From: Lumbricus rubellus
Lineage: Eukaryota > Annelida > Clitellata > Crassiclitellata > Lumbricidae
Direction: 5' to 3'
Assembly (NCBI GenBank): GCA_945859605.1
Contig: OX243825.1
Span: 4,503,291 to 4,567,290, forward strand
Length of the DNA: 64,000 nucleotides
Below, piece by piece: positions 26,250 through 38,700 of the stretch. The notes beneath the pieces were generated by a model. It had not been told where the DNA came from. It did not search any database and saw nothing but the letters and a program-made list of their open reading frames with translations. How positions within the stretch are numbered: the first letter of the stretch is position 1; each line of letters opens with the position of its first letter. The translations under genes and the position numbers were made by a program.

Positions 26250-29200
26250 CTGAGAATCAATACGGTTTGTTTGTAATGCAGGAAGTAAAGGACTATTATG
26301 TTGATAGCCAAGATACGTTTACGTACTCTGAATGCTATTTGACAATAATACTGTGAAGTAATCGTCACTACTAAAATACAAGTTTGTACGCTGTATGCTA
26401 TCGTATATCATAGTACTATCTGTGTTAGTAGTACTCATTTAACCCTGAATGTCTGGTTTATTGGCGGCCCACATGTCCACATATTCGGATCCAATTTCTA
26501 TGCTATCATATTTTGGTAGCCCGCAGAACATTTTTCATTCACATTCGTATCTCGGATTTCTCCCAAGCTTGCATAAGCCTAATTATGCTGACTACCAGAT
26601 CCTATTCATATTGTGAAGAGAAGAACATTTTATGGTTCCTACTTGATTTGCATTATAGTTAGGCCTAGGTAAAAATTCTGACCGATCTTCGTAATTTAAC
26701 AAGATGTACGCCGTATGCAGAACAAAAAGGGATAAACAGTAACTAGCTATCTAGCAACAATAGGAGTCAGTGACTATAGTAGCCTATTGGGCATAATGCA
26801 TGCTTGTTTAATTTGAAAATATGACAAGTCCAGGCGATTTTCTTGTATTTGCAATCTTGCTTAGCCTACTGTTACAGGTCAGCACAGGTTGCAAGTTAAA
26901 TATGTAAAACAACACACAGAAGTAGCCCAATAATAAAGTAGAATAATAATTTGCATTATCTTGCAAAGGTAGATTAATGACTGTCTAATAATACGAGAAC
27001 ATAACGCCCAATCCTCCCACATGGATTCATTAATAAAATCTAATGCTGCAACTATAATGTTATATTTATATAATTATATTTATATAGGCCTAATTATATA
27101 TATTTATTTGTATACATATAATTATTCAAAACGCCTGTTATAATGCTCCTATTGTTACGTCCTGTGGCTGCAGGACAGTGCAGGTATTAGGACCAACTCT
27201 AAGGCCTATTATTATAGGCCTACTTATGCGTATGTACCCGTAGGCAAAAAGAGCTGTGATTTTTTGGCTAAAATTAATCCAAAGATGGCAGATAGAAATT
27301 ATGCTTTGAGTCAGGTCGCATGTTTTAGGCCAACATGACTGGATTGAGCATAAAAGTCATGCTCTGTTACGGTAGTACGCTAAGAAGTCACGTGAAGCAG
27401 CCCCGGATACCGTGCGCTAAACTATAGGGCCTAATTATAGACCTAATGTAAGCTGCATGTCTCATTCATAGAGGCAAGTAAATAGTTACGGTGGGTGGGG
27501 TTAAACGATGACGCGAGGTAGAGTGCCCATCCATAATTTATTAGTTTTACTGTTTAGAGTTCCAAACGAGTTTTAAGCAGTGAATGATTTAATGTCACTG
27601 AGTCATGAATAATTATTATGCTCTCTTCGTTACAACGTACAATGTCGTACATCTATCATTGACTAATGCTCTGCTCTCTACCAATTTGGTAGCACAACTA
27701 AGATCTTATCATGAATTGAAGGGGGGGATTCCTCATAATGTCTGAGTAACTGTAATGACAGCATTTATTTGCATATACGAGAATATCCTCACCAGAAATA
27801 ACACCACAAAAATGTGATTTAGTTCGAAGGATCAGGGCATTTTACATTCATTCGATCATTCATTTCAACAATTCATATAGACTACAATTCAGTAAACAAA
27901 ATGACTGGAATGATGATTTTACTGAATTATTCATAATTTGAAACAAGCAAGATATGAGCGTAAATCTCAATAGGGCCTACCAATGCTACATGTAGGCCTA
28001 CCACGCGACAAATAGGCTATCTCGATTTTGCGGTCCTGGGGCCATTCTCGTTCAAATGAATGATAGGCCTTCATGTTTGTCGGACATTGGCAACCACATG
28101 TCCAATTGCTACAAGGTTATTCACTAAAATAGCTGAAATACCCCTTACAAGACTCTAACAAAACACAAGCTTTAGGCCTATTTAAATTAAGACGTTTAAA
28201 AACTGTTAACTGCTCCCAAGACCTGCTAGCATATCTATCAAGCATCAGGTGGGAACCAACGGGTCGAACAAGGTCCCATGTAAGAATTATTGTTCCATTT
28301 TTTGTGTCACGTGTGGAGGATATAGAAAAGAAATTGTGCAAAAAACCGTGTCAGTCGATTGTGCCAATAATTATTGGTCGCAGAGAACATGAATATAGTA
28401 TAATAATCTATTATATATCGCATATTGGGTATTGTAGAGAAAACGAAAAAAAATCAGAGAACAAAGACCAGTCGTCAGATAGTCCTAACCGGCTATAGTC
28501 ACCGAATACGATCTTCCTCCGAAACTATCATCAACAATAATATAGCCTATATTTTATGTCTTGTGCATTTAAGATAACATGTTTCAAGATAAAAATGATC
28601 AGTTACGCAACGAATCCTAAGCTAATCAATACTAAGAAAACAATCAAATCTGTGAATCTTATGGTCTAAAGTCTAAAGTTTCGAATCTTCCAAGTCCGAC
28701 TTCAGCTGTAGTTGCAGTAGCTGACCGACAATGATCTTTTCTTCGAGATAGCCTATCCAAATAGATTTTCGTCCACGCTGAAACAATGTGACGACAACAA
28801 AATATTATTATAAATACGGGTAGATAATTAAACGAACATAATAAGAAATACAACAATAACTCACCACTATAATTGTGGAGTTATTCATTAGTTCGAACCT
28901 AAATTGTGGTTCGCGGGATAATTATTAGCTTCAAAACTGTGACACTTTTGCCTTGTGCACCTAGTGACTCTCATGTTCAATCACTTTGGTAATATTTGTA
29001 ATCGTACATTTATATAGCGCCCCTTCAAGAGAACTCCTCAGAGGCGCTCCCGACCTGACACCAAACCACAATCAAAGAGAATGGTTTTCAAACGCTTGCG
29101 GAAAAGGGGCAAAGAAAGACAAAGAAGTTCATTACGGAGACTAATGGGTAACTTATTCCAGAAAGGCGGACCGACCACAGCAAAGCTTCTATGCAGCACT

Positions 29201-29645
29201 GTGGAAAATCGAGCCATAGGGACAACCAGGTCCTCATGCGTTGCAGAGCGAAGGATTCTGTAACTTGTCTAGAATGCCTCCTCCCTATCTTTCTCTAATG
29301 ACTGACTACGGTGTTGTCACTTAGCGTACGGTACGGGAGATTTCAGCAGTGGTGGGCAAAGATTTTATTTCTGCCCAAAAAATAAATCTCGTGGTGGGAT
29401 TTTCCCAAACAAAAAAGTTGGGTTAAAATGTCGTGAAAATTAGTATTTTTTTCTTATTTTCCCGGCTCTGCTTGCCGAAAAACCGATTTGTACGGAATTG
29501 GGTGGGGGGGCATTTGCCCCTCGTACGCCTTTGCTTGGACCTATTATACCAACTTCCACTATGTAAGCTATTCCACCATCTCAATGTTTCACTACAGTTT
29601 CCTCATGTCAATGTAAAAATGCTTAGGGCCTACACTAGGCCTATC
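26250..29645. other. Intergenic between genes C and D
   Basis: 26280-26530 resembles 42460-42690 upstream of gene D (duplicated promoter region). 28100-28380 resembles 56400-56690, and 28490-28990 resembles 57550-58085 downstream of gene E. A LINE end lies at 29009-29280. A plausible acceptor at 28777 opens a 40-codon frame, but the reading frame is not conserved in the gene E copy, so I do not call an exon. 26600-28090 shows nothing recognisable. Confidence 0.5.
29009..29280 (-). mobile_element. Truncated LINE 3' end
   Basis: Starts ATTTATATAGCGCCCCTTCA, then CTCAGAGGCGCTCCCGACC, followed by about 200 bp resembling the complement of the LINE ORF C-terminus (CGGACCGACCACAGCAAAG). Minus orientation. 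Confidence 0.6.
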
Positions 29646-29651
29646 TTTATT
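29646..29651 (-). terminator. Poly(A) signal of gene D (AATAAA)
   Basis: AATAAA on the minus strand 56 nt after the stop codon. Confidence 0.55.
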
Positions 29652-29706
29652 GATAAACCCTGTAATAACAGACACCTTTAGCAATAATTGGTAGGCGCAC
29701 ATGTGA

Positions 29707-32700
29707 CTATGGACTTGAGAGTTCTGTCTTTGGATTGGTTGTCCGCGGTGGAAGAGCGAGCTGTGGTCTACTCGGTGGTTCATCCGTTGGAGCAACCAAT
29801 CTTGGTTTGACTGTCGCATGAGCATCTGCCAGTTGATCTGCACTGCTGTATAAATCTGGATTCTCACTCAACGGATACTCCTCCCTGTTGGAAAATAAGA
29901 CAGCATAACAACTTACTAATATATGTAGGCCTACAACAGTACATTGTACAAGCAACGCCACCTTAGCCAATTCAATACATTAATTATTGATGTTTTACTG
30001 TATAAGGAATAATAAACGGAATGACCGTAAAATTATGGCCCGCGAAAGCGTACTGGTATTAAAATGCACATAAAAGAATCAAAACTACGTGCCTTGAGCG
30101 CAATTGATTAACTTGAAGCTTAACTAACAGACTTTGTTACAATTTCACTTTGCCCGAAACACAAATGACCTTTCAACATTTTCACGGAACACTTTGGAAT
30201 TTCATTTAAATTAATTAAAAACTGCAACTAGTCTTGAAATGGTTCACAAGGCAAATAGAGAAAATGTACAGAAATTAAAGACACGAATTTGCTAACCTTA
30301 TTTTATCTGAAAACAAAAAAACGACAAAAATAATTAGTATTCAGCTAGAAACATAGATTGCTCTTAGTACTTCTAGTCATTCTCCATCACGCCGCACGTT
30401 GTAGAGGAAAAAAATATTTAAATGATGAAGCTTATTTAAATAGATGTAGGTCGTAAAGCAATCACGATATCGGACATGGTATCCGGACGTTTCATCCTCG
30501 GACGATTCATCCCCAGACGGGATGAAACGTCCTAGAATTATCGGACATGACTAATGTTAAGCTATAATTATGGACATTTAAAATAAAAGCACAACGATCT
30601 TTCATTACATCTGCAGCATTTAACCAACCGTTTCAGTTTACACTGCTGGAATTATTACAGAGAGTAATTAACTACTTATGCCTGACATGTGATTTATAGA
30701 TTTCGAAAATTTGATATATGACTTAGCCACGTGATGTATGGATACGCCTGCTTTGAAAAATGCGCCAACCAATAATTATTATGCCGGTTCTTTACAATTG
30801 CTCAAAATCTTGTTTAAGATACACGATCAAATATTACCGTGACTGGTCGGTGAAGATAGACAGGGAAGAAGACATAGTCTAACTAAAGGAGGTAATTCTC
30901 TCATTTTCAAACCAATCCAAAAGAGTTCACTGTTAGGTCTACAAGAGTGCAGATGGCTAATTACAATCCTATGTGTTCACCTACTAAGCTTAGCCTATAT
31001 CAAGCAGTTTTCAAATAGGGCCAACAGCAGATGCTCATCCTACCATAGTGTTTTGGTCATAATATCTTCCTAATCTCGATAGAAAGAGATTGTATTGTAA
31101 TGACTTTGCCTTCTATTTAATTATAGCTAATTGTAGGATACAACCACGTGATCTTATCAGAATTATTGACATCTTGAAGTGCGTTACAATTCGACTTCAT
31201 TCCAAGGATCTAAACTATTATGATGCTAAGTTACCTTTTGACATCTTTCTAGAATGCCACCAATTGTATCCAGGACAGGTTCGAACTAAAAAGCAGTTGA
31301 TTGGCAGAATGAAGAGAAGGCAAATGAATAAAACGCCAGCTGCGACCGATGCCACAACAGTTGAAGGAGGTGAGCTCGTTGTTGTGACTGTCAAACTGTC
31401 ATTTTCATCTGGCACAGCATACAGCAGAAAGACAATTAGACAATTATAGACATGCAATCATTTTAAGATCTTCAACAAAACATTCCAGCGGATTAGTAGA
31501 AATTTGATAATTTTCTATTTTGGCCCATGGCTTAGGACAGGGCATACCCGACTTACAGCCTCATCGATTCCCGCTTCCGGAGTATTCGCTGTATTCGTTG
31601 TAGGTAGACCTCTAATAGTATGACCACTCATATTTAGATCTCCGGTCGCCGGGTTTGCTCCATCTAGCCTTAGAAAAGTACTATTTACTTGACTTTCAGT
31701 AACTCCTCCAGCAATTACTCTTTGCGTAGATCCTGAATCTGTATGTCCAAATTTATCGACAGGCATTTTTTACATATAATAATTTTTAATAGAAAATTAG
31801 CCTATCATATCATATAAAAATTTATGATATGACAGAAACACACTATTCGATATGTTCGAAGTTCACCTGTAATATTTTAGGCAACTATAATATTTTTTAT
31901 ACAAGATGTTTAATTTGTTTATTTGAATGTAAGCTTACCGTACTCCTGAAAAGATTAGTGTTGGATTACACACATGTTGTGATAATTATATAGCCTAGAT
32001 ATGAATAATTATTGATCATTGCTGTATACATATTGCAATTTGTACAAACAGCAAACAAACACACACCTTATCATCCAAGTATTTTGACTGCATTAAGATA
32101 CCAGGCACTTAAATCTTAAGGGCAGTTGGAGATCAATACAAAAAGGACATCATTTAATTTCGTGTCTTATGTCATTAATTACATGCATCTGTTCATACAA
32201 CCTGAAACCGAGGCATACGACAGGGGTGATTAAACGACCTGACATTACTTTATCAGATGAAACCTGTGTACGTTACATCATGGATCATGAACAATGAAGA
32301 ACAGACTGTTGATGACGATTCTAGTTCGTTAGCAGAACCACAAAGTATACCTGCACCACATTATCAGTTGAAATCTAAGCAGAGGGGCATAACTGAACGT
32401 GAGTGGCTAAGGAACTAAGTTAGTGGCGCTGTAAAAGTCATGGAAATGATAATTGGTTCAATATCTAGCCTAAAATTTTTATGCTAATCCTTGTGGCTGA
32501 AGTGCATGGTAGACTAAAGCATCTGCATAACTAGCTAAAAGGAAACAGAAGAAAGGAAATTAAATCGCAATGAAAGAGACTTACCACTTTCTGTGTTGTT
32601 AAACTGAAACTCATGAGAATTTGAACTGTGGCTTTGGCCCCTCACGACATTCATTGCAACACATCTGTACCATTTCGATGAAACATTGGTCGCAGTAAAT

Positions 32701-35700
32701 TCACAGTCATTCTGATTCTGTATATCCATCCAAGTACTATCATTTTCAATTTCCTGCCATTTAAAAGTCGGTGCTGGATGTCCTTTTGCTTTGCACACAA
32801 TTCTGGATCCAGGAGGATAAGTAGAAAACGATGGCGCCAACTTAACATCCCTAACCGAATCTGAAGCAAAGTTTTAGGCACAGGTCCCAATTACAATGCA
32901 AATTTATAGTCATCACAATAAAAACATATCATATACTTCTTGACACAATGACGTTAAAATTACAATCAAAGTAAATAGTCTGCAAGAATTGTGGAATTAT
33001 GCTATAGGCGTATATAGGCCTAAGAGTTCAGTCTCAGGCTTTAAAACAATATTTAATGCCAGATTGATGGCCCGATCATAGCAAATTTGTAGGCTAAGAT
33101 CGAAAGTCCAAGACATAGGGCTCATTGAGGTCAAATGCTAGGCAATAAATTGTTAATTACACAATGCCATCAGCAGGAAAGGTTCCATTAATCAGACGAA
33201 TGCTTTAACATCGTTGTTGTAAAGGCACTTGATCCTTGATGATTGATCAGCTTATAACAGGCGGCTTTGAATGCAAAAAATGAGCTACCAGTACAACATT
33301 TCAAGAACGTGTAAACTTAGTGAATGCGAAGCCGTAAAAATGTATAACTTTTACGTGACCATTAACTAGCTATTAGCTGTTACAGTAACGCAGTGTGGAT
33401 TTGAGGCGGGCATTGACGATCCAAGCAGGGCCCTGATTCGTCCTACCGTGCTTAACTGCAGTCTGTAATCAAGGCGTATTACAGGAAAAAGTTCCGACAG
33501 ACTAATGCATTTTAAAATTGAAACACACCATGAAGAGTGAACACGTTTCACTTTCACAGTAATCAACAATACAAAATAATGTTCCTTAACTCCCTAACTG
33601 TCTAGCAACACCATTCCACCTAGAATAATAGTTGAAAAGCAAACAGAAATAAACATTCTCAATTTCACATTACACTTCAACGCTCTGAATAAAATACGTA
33701 CAGAGGACTTTGACGGCAGTTGTTGCACATGTAGTATTTAGCATGTTTGCAGCCAAACCCTTGATCTTTCTTCCATCAACATCTTTAGTTTCAACTGCCC
33801 AGGGATAGATGATGCAGGTGAATGATGGAACTTCAGGCGCAAAAGCAGCAACATAATAAGACCAAATAAGGCTTTGTTCATTGACTACAGCGCCTGTAGC
33901 ATCATCCACTCTGTTCCATACCATCGCTGTTGTGTTTATTCCATTCATTGTCATCACACAGTTCACTTGCACTGCATCTCCTTCTGTAGTGTTATCCAGA
34001 GACGCATATACAGAACATTTGGGTAGATTATCTACCAACATACATCATAGAGGAATATTTTAAATAGTAGGAGGTTCTCAACAAAATTGCAATCATTATC
34101 AATTATTACAAAATAGCCACGATTTAAGGATATCGAAGTTATCTATTTTGCAGTTTATTGCAACAGAATGAGTGATTAGTTTAGGCAGTTTTGTTCTTTG
34201 GAAGGATAGCCAGAAATGTCCAAGTTGGTCAACTCTTTTCACAGTCCGGTCAAATCAGCCGTTTGGTCCAATTTATTTGACCAAGATAAAAAAAGCAACC
34301 GGACGAGGCGATGATTTCAACTGATTTGTCTTCACATAATCTGACTGATTATGGTGTCGAAAATGCAAGAATTCAACGAGAAAAGAATTTGTAGGCCTAT
34401 TTCAGAAATGAGTTGGCTCTGGAAGATCTACGTGATTTGAAGACTTCAAAAAGCAAGAATTAATGAAATTGCACGTCTTCTGTATCCAAAAACCCTGCTA
34501 ACCAGTGTGGTTCTTCACACTTGCGAATTCTCAACTCGTTCTATTATAATAGGCCTAAACGAATGCAGCAATTTATTAAAACTTTTCAAACACCTGTATG
34601 TGCGCTTGTTCTCAGACAAACATTTTTGGGTGTCTTTCATGGTTGCTTGATGAACCCAGAATTTTAAAATGCGATTATTATTCTGTGGTAATGCTCTTAA
34701 CCTTCGCCATACGCGAACAAAAAAACTACGTCTTCTAAGCTTGGGGGTCCAAATGACCCCCAAGGTATACCTGTTCCTGGGCATGGAATTTGATAATTTG
34801 TTTTTCGTTTCTAATGTTTTATGGGTCAGGGAATTCATTGCAGCTGCTGCCAAATGCGTGACCTTCACGGATGACCTTGAAATTCAAGGTTCCTCTGGAC
34901 AAAATGTGCAGACAATATACAGTGAAACGTTCTACCAGACGATGGCCATTGACATTTTTCTTCACCCTTCTGGATATAGCTGCACATAACGCATTCCAGT
35001 TATGTTTTGCTTATGTTTTGTTGAGTTCCTTGTACCAAATAACCATAGAAACCAAAAAACTTCGTTGTTCTAACAGGTATAGTAGCAGAGATAGGTATGG
35101 TCATGTAAAAAATCATGTGACCTTGAATTTCAAGGTCTTCCGTCAAGGTCAGGCATTTGTCAGTAGCTGGAGTGAATTCCCTGACCCCTAAAACATTGGA
35201 AACAAAAAAATAATCTTCAAGATACCATGCGTAGAAGCAGAGATACACCTCATTGTATGGACACTAATGATATGGACATGAATTTCACTCTAAGATCTCA
35301 CCAAAATGACGTCACGGCGTCAGAACTAAGCGTCAACGTATGACGTCACTTATACCATTTTGACGAGGAGGAAATTTTAGGAAAAGTCACCAAAGGAAAC
35401 TTTTTGGTGCCCACATTTGAGAAAGTTACAAATGAAAATATACCCCTGGGGGTCTATTTGACCCCCAAACATATGGCGAAGGTTAAACTACTTTTTCACG
35501 CAAATGATTCGAAAATTACTTACCAAAAACAATAAGGTATGCTGTTTTTTCAATGATCATGGTTGAAATGAAAGTTGAACAAATGAATCGTCCAGCGTCT
35601 ATCAGTTGAACGTTTTGAATAGTCAATTCAAAGCAGGATGAACTATCGACGCTGTATCGATGCGCATAGGCGCTAGATATTCCCGTACGATCATTGAAAA

Positions 35701-38700
35701 CAGGCACCGAGCTACCAGCACTGTATTTCAGCCATTCAATTCTTCCACAAATCCTTAACGGAGATGAACATTTCAAGGTGACAGTTGAACCAACAAAGCT
35801 CAATGTGTTCTGGGGTTCTTCTACTCGTAATTGCTGAGCAGCTAAAAGTCGGCAAGAAACAGTAGCCTACAGACATCGTTTTGTTACTGAAACCTTGAAT
35901 CTCTCGTAAATAATTATAGCCTAAGTTGGCTAATATAAATTTTAGTCTTACAAGTCTTCAGAATTGAGGAAGTTCAATATATTTTAAAATTAGGACCTAC
36001 GTCTAGATTAGCGTATAGGCTACAGTGTTGAACGAAGATTTCGAAATGGAGAATCTGCACAGAAAGTAGGCCTATCATAATCACTTTGCCAATTTCTCAT
36101 AATAAGCTTATATTATTAGGTTTTACTGGGTGACAGATTTTCGATTTTGTTTCTTTATTCGCGCTTAAAATTTCGTTCGCAATAGGCCTATGCCTACACC
36201 ATCGTTGGCATAGCCTACCACTCTTCAATGGAAACAGGAAGCAATGCTTTCGAATAGAAACAGTTTAAACTATAGGGGCCTAGGCCTGAAGTAGGAGTCG
36301 GATTTAACGAGTTTAGGTTAAAAAAATTGAAATATGGAATTACATAATTTTGCATTTTGAAAATGACTCTTAAACGCCGTTTGTCAAAATTTGCCAAAGA
36401 AACGCACACGGAGTTTAACTCATTTAATTAGTTTCAACCAATCGGAATTGGAGAATTGTAGAGAACGTTCGGCAACTGTTACAGCATTCAATCATTCATT
36501 CATTCATTCATTCATTCAAGTATTTATATAGCGCCTCTTCAAGGAAACTACTCAGAGGCACTCCCGACTCCAGTACGGCCAAACAGAACAGTTTTTAATT
36601 GCTTATAAGCTTAGAACGTGTCAGAGAGTGATCTAGGGAACAGGCGCAGCTCAAGTGGAAGGGCATTCCATACCACCGGGCCAACCACAGAAAAAGAACG
36701 ACTCTGCATGATAGAGGTACGAGCAAACGGGATCAAGAGCAGACATGTCTTCAAAAAAGCCCAGACAAAAATAATTATGCTCATTGGGAAATACATGTAG
36801 ATAAGCTTATACTTACAGAAGACTTTGATCCTGGATGTTGTACAAGTGGTATTTGGAATGTTTCTAGCCAGACCTCTGAGCGGTGCTCCGTTCTTATCTC
36901 TAGTTTCAACTGGAAATGAAGTGATGCAGGTAAACGATGGCACCTCAGGCGCAGAGGCAACAATCCAATCAGATCGACTTATGGTTTTTCCTTTCTTTAC
37001 ATTTACCGGAGTGCCTTCCACTCCTTCCCAGAACATCGATGCCGTGTTTGCCTCATTATATGTCACCAAACAATTCAGCTTTACTTCATCTCCTACCGAT
37101 AGCGCATGCCAATACGTAAGCGTTGTGCATTTTAGCTGAGTCTCTACAACCATACATTATAATAATTATGAAAGAAATAATTCAAATATCGGATATTTTT
37201 TGTAAAACTCTTACATGCAAAACTTGCATGATCAGTCGCTAAATTTCGGGAAATTTTTATTTTCATAATTTTAAACGTGTAGTAGAGTGGACTCTCGTCT
37301 ATGTTATTGGTAACGAGGATTCGGTGCGGATAATTGGCCCGTCAGGTTCACTATCAATAAGGCGACTTCGAAAGGGCGACCATCAAAAGAGCGACTTCAA
37401 AAGGGCGCCGATTTCAAAGGCGACTGATTAAAAGAGCGACCATCAAAAGAGCGACCGAACTAAAGGGCGACCATCAAAAGGGCGAATATTGAACGTTCGC
37501 GTGTGTACAATCCGAGTGGTTCAATGAATACGGTTGGTGAAAGACGGTAGGCCTAGATCTAAGAGAATTACGCAAACAGGCTGTTTGTTAACTCTTTTTG
37601 TGCAATATGTAGGCTATATTATGTGAGAGAAATACCGACTGAGGATTAGGTAGCCCAAGGGTGGATACAGAAACTTTGGACGGGGGGGGCCAAAAAATTC
37701 TTGACACCTTGGGTCTGGGCCAAAAAAATTCGCATCCGCCAAAAAAGGTGATGACCTCCTGTTTTTAGTTATCCGGCGAAATTTTTGGGAAAATCATACC
37801 ATTTCATCCGCCAAAAAGTTGATGACCTTTTTTCCAGTCATCCGGCCAAATTTTCGGGAAAATCATACCATTTCAGCAGCCGCTGAAACCAAATGGAGGG
37901 GGGCATGATACATGGCATTTCTAAATGGGGGGATGGGGGGCATGGCCGGATTGCCCTCCTTGGAGCCGCCCCTGAGGTAGCCTATGCCTATGGTATCTGT
38001 CATAATTACTATGAATGGTCAGTGGTCGCTATTTAGTCTTTAGTTCAATTAAAGCGGTCGGCCTACATGAAAGAAAAATTCGAAAAAACGCTTATACAGG
38101 CCTACGCTATGAGTAGGCTATACCTCCATATATCAATTTTTTCAAAATAAATAATTCATTGTCGATATGTTGAGATTTCAGTCAATAGGTCGCCCTTTTG
38201 ATGGTCTCCCTTTTGTCTCGGTCGCCTTTTTGATCGTCGCTCTTTTGATCAGTCGCCTTTAAAATCGGCGCCCTTTTGAAGTCGCTCTTTTTTATGGTCG
38301 CCCTTTCGAAGTCGCCTTATCGGTAGGATACCGGCCTACATATGTAGCCTACTTTGAATACCGTGATTATGACTTTTAAGTCCGTGTAGGCCCTATGATC
38401 TTGAATTTATCTAATTGCAATTACTCAAAAATTACTTACCCAGTACTATAAGATATGCGACTTTTTCAATTATCCTGCCTGAAATGGCAGATAAACAGCC
38501 AAAGAGTCCGGCGTCTATTAGTTGAATGTTTCTAATAATCAACTCGCAGCCGGATGAAGTATCATTAAAGCTGTATCGATCTCCATAAGTGAGAGATATC
38601 CCTTGGCGATCGTTAAAAACAGCCGTCCGGCTACCAGCACTATCATATTTTACCCACTCAATTCTGCCACAATTTGTAGTTGAAGATGAGCATTTCAAAG

